12,745 bases of DNA, taken from the NCBI GenBank assembly GCA_030146405.1, contig JASLBS010000251.1, positions 1 to 12,745 on the forward strand, given 5' to 3'. Position 1 is the first letter of the stretch; each line of letters starts with the position of its first letter. The DNA is from Arthrobacter sp. (GTDB lineage: Bacteria > Actinomycetota > Actinomycetes > Actinomycetales > Micrococcaceae). A program made the position numbers and the translations under genes. This document shows, one piece after another, positions 1 to 8,837 of the stretch. Under the pieces are notes generated by a model. The model saw nothing but the letters and a program-made list of their open reading frames with translations, made no database searches and was not told the DNA's origin.

Positions 1-567
1 CCGCGTGAGCGGGCCGTCCTTGATGTGGAGGAAGTGCACGCGGTCCCCGAGCCTGCGGAGCAGTTCCACGGGGTCCTCGCCACCCACGGCGGCCCAGTAC
101 GTGTCCACCTCGAGGATCACCTCGGGGTCCAAATGGCGTGCGAGGACCTCCAAGCCGGAGACGCCGTCCACCCGCTCCTCCAACTCGAACTCGTGGTTGT
201 GGTATCCCACCGTGATGCCGTACTCGGCACCCTTTTTGGCGGCGGCGTTGAGCGCCTCCGCGGTGGCCCTGATGTCCGCCTCCGAGGTCCAGTGCGAGCG
301 CTCCACGTGGGGGTCGATCACGGTACCGATGCCGAGTTTGCGGGCTGCTGCGAAGATCTCGTCCTGGTCTGCGCGGAGGAGGGGCGCGTGCCCGGACGGG
401 GCGGTCAGGCCGTTGGCGGAGAGCGCCTCCGCCAACTCATCGGCGGTTGCCACGAAGTTGTAGGGTTCGACGGCGGTGTAGCCGAGGTCCGCGACGCGCT
501 TGATGGTGCCCGGCAGATCCTCCCCGATGGCCGCCCGCAGTGTGTAGAGCTGGAGTGAGTACGTCAC
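1..567 (-). CDS. Sugar phosphate isomerase/epimerase-like TIM-barrel protein (C-terminus beyond left edge)
   Basis: Read on the minus strand from GTG at 567 to the window edge, this gives 189 residues with no stop, so the gene is partial. GAGGAG at 573-578 sits 5 nt before the GTG and supports this start. The protein begins MTYSLQLYTLR and has the marks of the AP-endonuclease-2-like xylose-isomerase TIM-barrel family (IolE/hydroxypyruvate-isomerase type): VEPYNF near residue 33, GYHNHEFE at 121-128, LEVDTYW at 152-158 and FLHIKDG at 179-185. Glu153, Asp155 and His181 are the likely metal-binding positions. Such proteins isomerise or epimerise sugars and inositol derivatives in the cytosol; the exact substrate cannot be read here. 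The gene is divergent from the lacI-type regulator, with a shared operator between them, so it is the most likely direct target of that regulator. Confidence 0.9.
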   Translation of the reverse strand, partial: MTYSLQLYTLRAAIGEDLPGTIKRVADLGYTAVEPYNFVATADELAEALSANGLTAPSGHAPLLRADQDEIFAAARKLGIGTVIDPHVERSHWTSEADIRATAEALNAAAKKGAEYGITVGYHNHEFELEERVDGVSGLEVLARHLDPEVILEVDTYWAAVGGEDPVELLRRLGDRVHFLHIKDGPLTR

Positions 568-596
568 GGATTCTCCTCGCTGAGAAAATGGGTCTG

Positions 597-610
597 CTGA
601 ACCGGTTCAG
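597..610. promoter_or_regulatory. LacI-type operator palindrome
   Basis: CTGAACCGGTTCAG is a perfect 14-bp palindrome with a central CG, the classic form of LacI/GalR-family operators. It lies in the 98-nt gap between the divergent isomerase (start 567) and LacI-family regulator (start 666 or 675) genes. Its place downstream of the predicted isomerase promoter fits repression of that gene, and autoregulation of the regulator is also plausible. A second, weaker inverted repeat, TAGGT-CGA-ACCTA at 615-627, overlaps the predicted -10 and may be a secondary site or chance. Confidence 0.7.
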
Positions 611-621
611 GTAGTAGGTCG

Positions 622-651
622 AACCTAGGCGATCCGGGCCGGGCTGGTCAA
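622..651 (-). promoter_or_regulatory. Predicted promoter of the isomerase gene
   Basis: On the minus strand a -35-like TTGACC (plus 646-651) is followed after 18 nt by a -10-like TAGGTT (plus 622-627). Transcription would start near 615, about 48 nt before the GTG at 567. The 14-bp palindrome at 597-610 lies just downstream of the predicted start, where a bound repressor would block transcription. The -10 keeps only the conserved TA and final T, so this is a prediction from pattern alone. Confidence 0.5.
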
Positions 652-665
652 CAGTCGGGACTATT

Positions 666-1697
666 GTGGAAATCGTGGCCAAGGAAACCATCGCCGGCCT
701 GGCCAAGCGCCTGGGCATCTCGAAAGCCTCCGTCTCGTACGCGCTGAACGGGCAACCGGGCGTGAGCGAGTCGACGCGGCGTCGTGTCCTCGATCTCGCG
801 GAGGAGATCGGGTGGTACCCCAGCTCGTCCGCTCGTGCGCTGTCCCGTTCCCGCTCCGGAGCAGTGGGCATGGTAATCTCCGCCGACCCCCTGCTCGTCG
901 GCACCGAGCCGTACTACATGGGTCTGCTCGCCGGGATCGAGACGGCCCTCGCCCAACAGGACATGGCTCTAATGCTCCGCATGGTGGGCAATGATCCCGG
1001 GCAGGAGCGCATCATCTACGAGCGCTGGGCCGGTGAGCGGAAGGTCGACGGCGTCCTGGTGTTCGACCATCTGCAGGACGATCCACGTCCGGCGGTGCTG
1101 GAGCGGATCGGTCTCCCGTTCGTTCTCCACGGCGCTCCCGGGACGGCCACCACTCCCGCGTTCTCCGGCACCACCACGGATCATGACCTCGACGCCGCCA
1201 CCCTGGTGGAGCACCTTTCCGGCTACGGTCACCGATCGATCGCCCACGTCTCCGGGCCGAGCGTCTTCCTGCACGAGGACGAGCGCCTGAACGGGGTCCA
1301 GCACTACTCCGCGCGGTACGGCATCGACGTGGTCCGCCACGAGGGGACCTACACACTGGAATCCGGGCGTGAAGCCGTGCTGGAACTCGTGGGGCGCCCT
1401 GCAGGGAAGCCCGTGACCGCCGTGATCTTCGGCAATGACCTCATGGCGATGGGGGGCCTGCTCGCCCTGCGCTCGCTCGGCCGGCGCTGCCCGGAGGATG
1501 TGGCGATCGTCAGCTGGGACGACTCCCTGCACTGCCAGCTCGCGTCGCCCTCGGTCACCGCGCTGTCCCGCAACCCGGCGAAGCAGGGGCAGGTGGCCGC
1601 CGAACTACTCCTGTCCCTGCTCGATTCGGGGCGTCCTGAGACACGCCCCATGCCGGGAAGCGACCTCATGGTCCGGGCGAGTACAGCCGGACCTTGA
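666..1697 (+). CDS. LacI-family transcriptional regulator
   Basis: This 343-residue protein has the normal LacI/GalR length and layout. An N-terminal helix-turn-helix covers residues 8-27 (TIAGLAKRLGISKASVSYAL), followed by VSESTRRRV and a hinge helix near 51-62. A periplasmic-binding-protein-like sensor domain fills the rest, with VIFGNDLMAMGGLLAL and IVSWDDSLHCQLASPSVTAL as typical late motifs. It should bind the palindrome at 597-610 and release it on binding a sugar or sugar phosphate. The start is uncertain: GTG at 666 has GGGA 5 nt upstream, while GTG at 675 (giving VAKETIAGL) has only a weak GGA but places the helix-turn-helix closer to the usual distance from the N-terminus. The gene is divergent from the isomerase and convergent with the methyltransferase. 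The effector is unknown; the neighbourhood suggests a mannoside or isomerase-linked sugar. Confidence 0.93.
   Translation: MEIVAKETIAGLAKRLGISKASVSYALNGQPGVSESTRRRVLDLAEEIGWYPSSSARALSRSRSGAVGMVISADPLLVGTEPYYMGLLAGIETALAQQDMALMLRMVGNDPGQERIIYERWAGERKVDGVLVFDHLQDDPRPAVLERIGLPFVLHGAPGTATTPAFSGTTTDHDLDAATLVEHLSGYGHRSIAHVSGPSVFLHEDERLNGVQHYSARYGIDVVRHEGTYTLESGREAVLELVGRPAGKPVTAVIFGNDLMAMGGLLALRSLGRRCPEDVAIVSWDDSLHCQLASPSVTALSRNPAKQGQVAAELLLSLLDSGRPETRPMPGSDLMVRASTAGP
1670..1693 (+). terminator. Possible terminator hairpin at the 3' end of the lacI-type gene
   Basis: GGTCCGG (1670-1676) and CCGGACC (1687-1693) form a perfect 7-bp GC-rich stem with a 10-nt loop, ending 1 nt before the TGA codon. 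There is no U-tract, so it is at best an actinobacterial-style weak terminator or a 3'-end stabilising hairpin. The 86-nt convergent gap that follows (1698-1783) contains only a loopless palindrome GGGAGCTCCC (1730-1739) and no better terminator. Confidence 0.3.
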
Positions 1698-1783
1698 GCC
1701 CCGTCTCGATCAGCAGTGGCGGGGCGGCAGGGAGCTCCCGAGCAGACCCTTCGGCGGGGCGCGAATCAGGCCTGCCCCCAGGA

Positions 1784-2470
1784 TCAGCCGGCACGTTTGA
1801 CGAGCGTGAAAGCGATGAAGCCGGGTTCGGTGGAGAGCTTCTCATGGATCGCCGGGAACTCGGCCGCCATCGTGTCCGCCGGACGCAGCTCGACCAAGGA
1901 CTCGATGGCGAATCCGGTGGCGGCGAAATCAGCCACGACATCCGTCAGCGGCGCCCGGCGGAACTGGACCTTCCAACCGTCGTTCCAGGTCTCGGTGATG
2001 CGTTCGTCGGTGAAGTAGCTGCCACCGTAGCGTTGCCAGTCCACCACGGGATGGATGGTGGAGAGGACCAGCCGGCCATCCTCACGGAGTACACGGTGCA
2101 ACTCGCGAAGTACCGGGCGTGGCGCCTCGAGGTGATGCAGCACGAGCGCCATGACCACCACGTCGAAGGAGGCGTCCTCGGCCCAGGTGAGCGGCGCCTC
2201 GAGGTCATGCACCCGGAAGTCGCAGCGATCCCCGGCGCGCTGCGCCGCGAGGCGGATCATCTCGGAACTGGCGTCCGCCCCGGTCACCTCGGCACCGCGC
2301 CGGGCGAGTTCCTCCGCGTACAGTCCGGACCCGCAGCCGGCGTCGAGGATCGAGAGCCCGGCCACGTCCCCGAGCAGTTCCAGGACCGCGGGGCGGTCGT
2401 AGTGCGCGTTGTAGGCGCTCGATGCGGCATGGAGGTCGAAGGCGTCGGCGAAGGCATCATAGGTGGCCAT
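1784..2470 (-). CDS. Class I SAM-dependent methyltransferase
   Basis: The 228-residue product starts MATYDAFADAFDLHA. I chose ATG at 2470 because GAGGG lies 7 nt upstream and the family-like sequence begins there; a longer reading frame upstream has no family similarity. Motif I is ILDAGCGSG at residues 41-49, with the acidic Asp66 (GADAS) after the next strand. DVVVMALVLHHLE at 103-115 is the motif IV region, then LREDGRLVLSTIHPV follows. This matches the Methyltransf_11/UbiE-like fold that transfers a methyl group from S-adenosylmethionine to a small molecule. The substrate cannot be inferred. It lies 76 nt downstream of the ROK kinase on the same strand, possibly separated by a hairpin, and may be an independent gene that sits between the sugar operon and the regulator. 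Confidence 0.9.
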   Translation of the reverse strand: MATYDAFADAFDLHAASSAYNAHYDRPAVLELLGDVAGLSILDAGCGSGLYAEELARRGAEVTGADASSEMIRLAAQRAGDRCDFRVHDLEAPLTWAEDASFDVVVMALVLHHLEAPRPVLRELHRVLREDGRLVLSTIHPVVDWQRYGGSYFTDERITETWNDGWKVQFRRAPLTDVVADFAATGFAIESLVELRPADTMAAEFPAIHEKLSTEPGFIAFTLVKRAG

Positions 2471-2505
2471 TCGCCCACCCTCGCACAGGCGGCCCCTGAG
2501 CGGAA

Positions 2506-2528
2506 CGGTGCACGGCTCACCGGCACCG
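2506..2528 (-). terminator. Possible terminator hairpin after the sugar operon
   Basis: CGGTGC (2506-2511) pairs with GCACCG (2523-2528), and after a single bulged base CGG (2513-2515) pairs with CCG (2520-2522), leaving a 4-nt loop. That is nine GC-rich base pairs, starting about 18 nt after the kinase stop codon on the minus strand. No U-tract follows, so termination would be partial or factor-dependent. Read-through into the methyltransferase is possible. Confidence 0.35.
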
Positions 2529-2546
2529 GCGCCACGGTAGTACGGG

Positions 2547-3464
2547 TCAGCGCGCCGTCGCCAGCGCCGCACCCAACGGCAGGGCGTCGACGGCGAGCGA
2601 CAGAGCCCCACGGACCCCGGACTCGTCCCCGAGCAACGGCCTGACCACGTAACCGCTGTCCGTGCGCATGAGCGGGTGCCCCGCGAGCGCTTCACCGACC
2701 AGCAGGGCGAGCTGTTCGCGGACCGCGTCGAGGAGCCCCGGTGTCTTCAGCACACCCCCTCCCACGACGATCCGCTGGGGAGCGGCTGCGTACGTCACCG
2801 CGGCCAGCAGTTGGGCGATGTAGTAGGACGACAGGTTCACGGCCTCCCGACGCAGCACACCCAGGTGATCGCCGGGCCTGCCCCAGCGGGCAGCGATCGC
2901 CGGTCCGGATGCAAGGCCCTCCAGGCAGTCCCCGTGGAACGGGCACACCCCCGCGAAGGAGTCATGGGGGTGGCGGCGCACCACGAGGTGGCCCAGCTCC
3001 GGATGGCTGCGCAGGGTGAAGGGTGCACCGTTCACCACGAGGCCGACGCCGATCCCCGTGCCCACCGTCGCGTAGGCGATGTCGGAGACACCCCGGCCGG
3101 CACCGAACCGGTGCTCACCGAGGGCCGCACCGGTCACATCGGACACGAGCCGCACAGGAGTCCCCGGGGCCAGCCCGAGATGTGCGACGAGGTCGGTGTT
3201 CTGCCAGCCCGGCTTCGGGGTCGACGTGATCCACCCGAACCGGGCGGATGCAGCGTCCACCTCGACAGGACCGAAGGACGCGATACCCACCGCGTCGAAC
3301 CGGCCCGCCGCCTGGTGTGGGGCGAGGAACCCTCGGATCGCGGCGAGGGTCCCCGATGGCGTCGTCGTGTCGATCCGGATCTGCTCGACCATCGTCCCGG
3401 GGTCGCTCGGATCAGCCACCCCACAGATCACCTTCGTGCCGCCGGTCTCGATGCCCGCGATCAT
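2547..3464 (-). CDS. ROK-family hexokinase, probable mannokinase/fructokinase
   Basis: This 305-residue protein starts MIAGIETGGTKVICG. ATG at 3464 overlaps the TGA of the beta-mannosidase gene (ATGA, 3461-3464), which decides the start over an in-frame extension of 22 arginine-rich residues. The phosphate-binding ETGGTK is at residues 6-11, the likely catalytic base Asp109 is in VSDVTGAALGE, and the family's zinc site is His159, Cys174, His177 and Cys180 in the segment ending CPFHGDCLEGLASGPAI. That CPFHGDCLEGLASGPAI form is typical of ROK fructokinase/mannokinases (for example Bacillus GmuE/YdhR) rather than glucokinases. There is no N-terminal helix-turn-helix, so it is an enzyme and not a ROK repressor. 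Next to a beta-mannosidase its job is most simply ATP-dependent conversion of mannose to mannose 6-phosphate in the cytosol. Fructokinase activity is the main alternative. Confidence 0.92.
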   Translation of the reverse strand: MIAGIETGGTKVICGVADPSDPGTMVEQIRIDTTTPSGTLAAIRGFLAPHQAAGRFDAVGIASFGPVEVDAASARFGWITSTPKPGWQNTDLVAHLGLAPGTPVRLVSDVTGAALGEHRFGAGRGVSDIAYATVGTGIGVGLVVNGAPFTLRSHPELGHLVVRRHPHDSFAGVCPFHGDCLEGLASGPAIAARWGRPGDHLGVLRREAVNLSSYYIAQLLAAVTYAAAPQRIVVGGGVLKTPGLLDAVREQLALLVGEALAGHPLMRTDSGYVVRPLLGDESGVRGALSLAVDALPLGAALATAR

Positions 3465-6049
3465 CGCGCCGGGCCTTCGGTGTCGGTAGTACCTCCGGAT
3501 GATGCCTGCGCTGTGGTGTCGCCGATGCACCGGAGTACCGGGAACCGGCAGGCCTCCGACAGGTCTGCCGGGGTGCCGAGCGGAACTCCGTCCCGCCGGC
3601 GGACGGTGAGATGCGCCGTCTCCCCCGGCAGGACGGTGAGCATCATGTCATCGACCACGAGCTCCGGTGCCGGGACGCCGAACAGTTCCGCGAGCCGATC
3701 GGCGAACAGACAAAGATCCCGGAGCAGTGTCTGCGCCTCGACGTCGATGTGACCGATACCGTCGAGCACACCGGCTCGCGCCGTGAAGCGGGGCTCCACC
3801 TGCACCAGGTGCGCATCCGGCCTGAAGTACCAGACGGACCGCAGGGCATCCGCATCAGCGACGAGGAACTCGTGATCGCTCTTCACGGTGAGTTCCGCGG
3901 GCAGGGTGGCGCGTGCCGTACCGTCCGCCGCCACCGACAGTCGGACGTCCTCCCGCCCGACCTCCGTCCCGTCGAGCGTCATCCGCCGGACGACGACGTC
4001 CGCCGTCCATTCGGACAACCCGTCATTGACGAGGACCACCTCGAGCCCATCGGGTCCGCTCGGATCCCCGGTGTCACCCGATGTGATCGGCAGGATGGTG
4101 AGCAGCCGTTCCGCGAACGCACGGCGAAGCGCGTACCAGACCGGCTTCTCGATGCCGTCGCCGTCCACCGCTGACCAGCTGAGCACGGGCCAGCAGTCGT
4201 TGAGCTGCCAGATGACCACCCCGGCGCAGCGTTCCCTGCCCCGCAGCCACTCCGCTCCAGCGGCCTGTGATCGTGCCTGGACCACCTGCGTGAGGTAATG
4301 CCAGTCCTCGGCCGTGACCGGCTCGCCGAAATAGGGCCGCAGCCCGTTCGCCAGCTTCTCCATGCCATCGGCGGCCCGCATATGGTGCGCCACCTGCGGA
4401 TTCTCCGGAACGAGGTCCCCCTCGGTGACGACGCGCCGCAGGGTGGACCATGCGGGAGGCGCACACCAGCCCATCTCCGAGACGAAGGGAGGATCGACAT
4501 CGCGGTAGTGGACGTAGTCGACGTTGTTCCAGACCTCCCAGATGTGCACGGGTCCGGAGGCCCGGTCGTTCGGGTGCTTGTCGAGCGATCCAGCCCACGG
4601 GCTGTTCGGGACGTAGGGCCGTGAGGGGTCCAGGCGTCGGATGACGTCGGGGAGCACCTCCGTGTAGAAGGTCGCGCCGTACGGACGTCCGTCGAGGATC
4701 TCGGGCCACCCCCAGTCGTACATACCCCAGACGCATTCGTTGCCGCCGCACCAGATCACGAGGCTCGGGTGTGAGGCGAGCCGGGCGACAGCCTGCTCGG
4801 CCTCGGTGGTGACGGCCTGGATCATGGCGTCGGACTCGTCGTAGGCGGCACAGGCGAACAGGAAGTCGTGCCAGACCATGAGGCCGCGCTCATCACAGCC
4901 GGCCATGAACTCCTCCGTGGAGAAGTACCCGCCACCCCAGACCCGCAGGAGGTTTGCTCCGCCGTCGACGGCCTGATCGAGGCGCTGCCCGAGACGCTCC
5001 TCGGTCACCTCGGCGATGAAGGGGTCATCCGGGATCCAGTTGTAGCCGCGCACCCGGACGCGGCGGCCGTTGACCACGATGGCCCAGGTGCTCCCGGTGG
5101 CATCGGGCTCCTCCTCGACCACCACGGTCCGCAGACCGATACGCCGAACCCCCTCGGACAGCACGCCGCCGTCGCCCTCGAGGACCACGGACAGCCCGTA
5201 CAGTGGCTGCGCACCTACCCCGACCGGCCACCACAGCTGCGGATCGGGCACTTCGAGCACCAGGTCGACGTCGTCGGTGCCCGCTTGGACGGTCGACCGC
5301 GCGGCTTCGCCGCCGTCGGGTGCGGTCAGAACCGCGGTGAGGGTCAGTCCCGACGTCGTTCCCAGGTGTTCGAGCCCTACCGAGACGGACACGCGCGCAA
5401 CACCGTCCTCGACCGCGGTGTCGGGGCGTATCGAAGCAATCCGGCCCCGGGACCACGCCTCCAGGCGGATCGGTTGCCAGATACCGGCGGTGACGTAGTG
5501 CGGCCCCCAGTCCCACCCGAAGTTGCACGCACTCTTCCTCACGAACGGGTACGGCTCCGCGTAGGGACGAGGTAGCTCACCGATCTGCGCCTCGCATTCG
5601 TGGGCGGCGTCCCAGGCGGATCCGAAGCTGATCTCGAGGAGGTTCTCCCCCCGGATCAGAAGATGCGCCACCTGCCAGCGGAACCCGATGTGCTGGTCGG
5701 AGGTCACGGCCACCTCGTGCCCGTTCAGGGTGACGGTGGCGAAGGTGTCGAGGCCCTCCGCGACGAGCTCGACCCGGTCACCCGAGGGGCTGCCGTCCCA
5801 CTCGAAGCGCCGTGAGTAGGTCCACTGCGAGTGCCCGATCCACATCTGGTCCGCTTCGCGCAGTCCCACGTCCGGGTCCTCCAGCAGGCCTGCTGCCAGG
5901 AGGTCCGTGTGCACCTGGCCGGGCACCGTGGCCTCGATGGGCGCCCCGGAGGTCGCGTACGACGGCGACCCGTCCGGTCCCGCGGTCCAGGCAAGGTTCC
6001 AGGTGCCGCCGAGGTCGAGTGTCTGCGGCGCGGTGGTCGTGAGGTTCAT
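3461..6049 (-). CDS. Glycoside hydrolase family 2 beta-mannosidase
   Basis: The 862-residue protein has the family-typical length and order. A jelly-roll domain with LGGTWNLAW (13-21), VPGQVHTDLLAAGLL and DQMWIGHSQWTYSRRF (68-83) is followed by KSACNFGWDWGPHYVTAGIW (172-191), immunoglobulin-like domains and a TIM barrel. The acid/base is Glu438 in WCGGNE, and the nucleophile is Glu525 in FVSEMGW. RVWGGGYFSTEEF (369-381) and WHDFLFACAAY also match beta-mannosidases. It removes non-reducing beta-1,4-linked mannose from manno-oligosaccharides or Man-GlcNAc. There is no signal peptide, so it acts in the cytosol on imported substrate. ATG at 6049 has GGAG 7 nt upstream. The gene follows the ATPase by 64 nt and overlaps the kinase by 4 nt. 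Confidence 0.95.
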   Translation of the reverse strand: MNLTTTAPQTLDLGGTWNLAWTAGPDGSPSYATSGAPIEATVPGQVHTDLLAAGLLEDPDVGLREADQMWIGHSQWTYSRRFEWDGSPSGDRVELVAEGLDTFATVTLNGHEVAVTSDQHIGFRWQVAHLLIRGENLLEISFGSAWDAAHECEAQIGELPRPYAEPYPFVRKSACNFGWDWGPHYVTAGIWQPIRLEAWSRGRIASIRPDTAVEDGVARVSVSVGLEHLGTTSGLTLTAVLTAPDGGEAARSTVQAGTDDVDLVLEVPDPQLWWPVGVGAQPLYGLSVVLEGDGGVLSEGVRRIGLRTVVVEEEPDATGSTWAIVVNGRRVRVRGYNWIPDDPFIAEVTEERLGQRLDQAVDGGANLLRVWGGGYFSTEEFMAGCDERGLMVWHDFLFACAAYDESDAMIQAVTTEAEQAVARLASHPSLVIWCGGNECVWGMYDWGWPEILDGRPYGATFYTEVLPDVIRRLDPSRPYVPNSPWAGSLDKHPNDRASGPVHIWEVWNNVDYVHYRDVDPPFVSEMGWCAPPAWSTLRRVVTEGDLVPENPQVAHHMRAADGMEKLANGLRPYFGEPVTAEDWHYLTQVVQARSQAAGAEWLRGRERCAGVVIWQLNDCWPVLSWSAVDGDGIEKPVWYALRRAFAERLLTILPITSGDTGDPSGPDGLEVVLVNDGLSEWTADVVVRRMTLDGTEVGREDVRLSVAADGTARATLPAELTVKSDHEFLVADADALRSVWYFRPDAHLVQVEPRFTARAGVLDGIGHIDVEAQTLLRDLCLFADRLAELFGVPAPELVVDDMMLTVLPGETAHLTVRRRDGVPLGTPADLSEACRFPVLRCIGDTTAQASSGGTTDTEGPAR

Positions 6050-6075
6050 GCACTTACTCCAGTGGTGGTCTGCGG

Positions 6076-6119
6076 CGGCACGCGTGCCGGTTGGTGGGTC
6101 GGATGCCTGCGGGTCAGGC
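6076..6119 (-). other. Two small intercistronic inverted repeats between ATPase and mannosidase
   Basis: CGGCACGCGTGCCG at 6076-6089 is a perfect 14-bp palindrome that can fold as a 5-bp stem with a CGCG loop. GCCTG (6105-6109) and CAGGC (6115-6119) form a second 5-bp stem that spans the ATPase stop codon. Neither is followed by a U-tract. They fill the only gap between the transporter genes and the enzyme genes and might tune mRNA processing between these two halves of the operon, or be chance in GC-rich DNA. Confidence 0.35.
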
Positions 6120-6901
6120 GCTGAGGCGTTTCTCCGGGTTCGGAGCGGCTTCCGCGAGCAACCGTGTGTACTCGTGTTGCGGATTGAGGATCACGTCGTC
6201 GGCCGGTCCGCGCTCCACGATCTCGCCCTTGAACATCACGAGGATGTCGTCCGAGAAGTGGCGGGCGGTCGCGAGGTCGTGGGTGATGTAGAAGACGCCG
6301 AGGTTCTCCTCGCGCTGCAGATCGGCCAGCAGGTTGAGGACTCCGAGCCGGATGGAGACATCGAGCATGGACACCGGCTCGTCCGCGACGAGGATCTTCG
6401 GTCCCGGCGCGAGCGCCCTGGCGATCGCGATGCGCTGCCGTTGGCCACCCGAGAGCTCGTGGGGCTTGCGCTGGGCCATGTCCGGGTCGAGCCGCACGCG
6501 TTCGAGCAGGGAGGTGACACCTGCCATGACCTCGTCCCGCCCCTTCGCCTTGCCGTGCAGGATGAGCGGCCGCCCGATGTGATGGGCGATGGTGTGGTAC
6601 GGATTCAGGGAGGCGAAGGGATCCTGGAACACCATCTGCACGTCGCTGCGGTACTGCCGGAGCCCCGCGCCGTGACGACTGACCGGCTTGCCGTCGAGCA
6701 GGATCCTGCCCGAGGTCGGCCTCTCGAGCTGCATGAGCAGCTTCGCCAGCGTGGACTTGCCGCTGCCGCTCTGACCCACGAGGGCCACCGTCCGGCCGCT
6801 GTCGATCGAGAAACTGACGTTGTCGACCGCTTTCAGGATGCTCGAGCGTCGTCCGTCGCGCAGCCTGTACTGCTTGACGAGGTTCTCCACCTCAAGGGCA
6901 C

Positions 6902-6905
<4 letters not shown>
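6114..6905 (-). CDS. ABC transporter ATP-binding protein, Dpp/OppF-like
   Basis: This 263-residue nucleotide-binding subunit carries Walker A GQSGSGKST (44-52), Q-loop Gln94, signature LSGGQ (151-155), Walker B ILVADE (171-176) and H-loop His209. It powers import together with the other ATPase by forming a heterodimer on the cytosolic face of the two permeases. The start ATG at 6905 overlaps the upstream ATPase stop (ATGA, 6902-6905), which implies translational coupling. The chain ends soon after NPQHEYTRLL and lacks the cysteine-rich C-terminal extension found in many true peptide transporters. ITHDLATARHFSDD is a form I associate with sugar-type members of this superfamily; that last point is recollection, not proof. 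Confidence 0.95.
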
Positions 6906-7869
<964 letters not shown>

Positions 7870-7873
<4 letters not shown>

Positions 7874-8829
7874 AGGGCGTCCTCCTTGGTGGCGGTGCGC
7901 AGCTCGGCCTTGCTGATCTTCCAGGAACGCCGCGTCGCGCGCGTCTGCGAGCGCAGCTTCGGGTTGATGATCTCGTCGATGGAGAAGTTGATGAGGGCCA
8001 ATGCCGCGCCGAAGAGTGCGATCAGCAGTCCGGGCGGTACGAACCACCACCAGGCCCCGAGTCTCAGCGCGAGGCCGTTCTGCGCGAAGTAGAGCATGGT
8101 GCCCCAGGTGAAGGAATCGGAGGCTCCCAGGCCGAGGAAGGACAGTCCCGCCTCGCCGAGGATCGCGAAGATGACGGCGAACACCATCTGGGACGCGAGG
8201 AGGGGGATGAGGTTCGGCAGGATCTCGACGCCGAGGATGCGCCACGAGCTCTCACCGGATACCCGCGCGGCGGCCACGTAGTCGCGGTTGCGCACACTCA
8301 GGGTGAACCCGCGGAGCACTCTGGCCGAACCTGCCCAACCGGTGAGTGCGAGCACCACCGAGACCAGGAGGATGCTCTTGTCGGGGACGTAGCTGGAAAT
8401 GATGATGACCAGGGGCAGGCCGGGGATCACCAGCATGACGTTCGTGAACAGGGAGAAGGACTCGTCGAGCCACCCTCCGGCGTAGGCGCCGATGATGCCG
8501 AAGAACGCGGAGAGGAAGAGGGTCAGGACGCCCACGATCAGGCCGACCGTGAGGGATCCGCGGGTGGCATGGGCAAGCTGCGCGAAGACGTCCTGTCCGG
8601 TCTGCGTGGTCCCGAGGAGAAACCCGTCGGCAGGTCCGGCCAGTCCCACGTTGTCGACCCTCGACGGATCTCCGACGAGGAACGGACCGAGAATACCGAA
8701 GAGGGTGATGCTGCCGGCAATCAGCAACCCGATGGCGAGCTTCGGCGTCATGGGCGGCAGTGATCGTTTGACCCGGGTGGAGCGCGCGCTCGCCGCTGCG
8801 AGGCCGGGGTCCTGGCTGGTGGTGGTCAT
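7870..8829 (-). CDS. ABC transporter permease, Dpp/OppC-like
   Basis: The 319-residue integral membrane protein has a cytosolic N-terminus (about 30 residues), a first membrane helix near 31-52 and the family motif GTTQTGQDVFAQL at 73-85. Four or five further helices follow, with an EAA-type ATPase-docking loop around 186-206 (VAAARVSGESSWRILG) and GLSFLGLG at 228-235. It forms half of the membrane channel. ATG at 8829 is preceded by AGGA that overlaps the upstream gene's TAG stop, only 8 nt away. The last segment (LGAWWWFVPPGLLIALFGAA at 257-276, then IDEIINPKLR) ends the final helix. The C-terminal tail carries about 30 basic residues and side chains of unknown role. Confidence 0.94.
7881..7887 (-). 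promoter_or_regulatory. Strong ribosome binding site deciding the GTG start at 7873
   Basis: AAGGAGG on the minus strand, 7 nt before GTG at 7873, is close to the ideal Shine-Dalgarno sequence. It lies inside the last codons of the upstream permease gene, so translation of the ATPase can initiate efficiently at the GTGA overlap. Confidence 0.8.
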
Positions 8830-8837
8830 GACGGATC

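Noticed and set aside
1730..1739. GGGAGCTCCC as a bidirectional terminator between the convergent genes
   Set aside because: It is a palindrome without a loop and without a U-tract on either side; it more probably is chance.
3101..3113. CACCG-AAC-CGGTG inverted repeat
   Set aside because: It lies inside the ROK kinase coding region (GEHRFGAG segment) and is expected by chance at this GC content.
1694..3752. Plus-strand frames of 316 and 358 codons across the methyltransferase, kinase and mannosidase 3' end
   Set aside because: Both lie opposite genes with clear catalytic motifs and show no recognisable domain or ribosome binding site.
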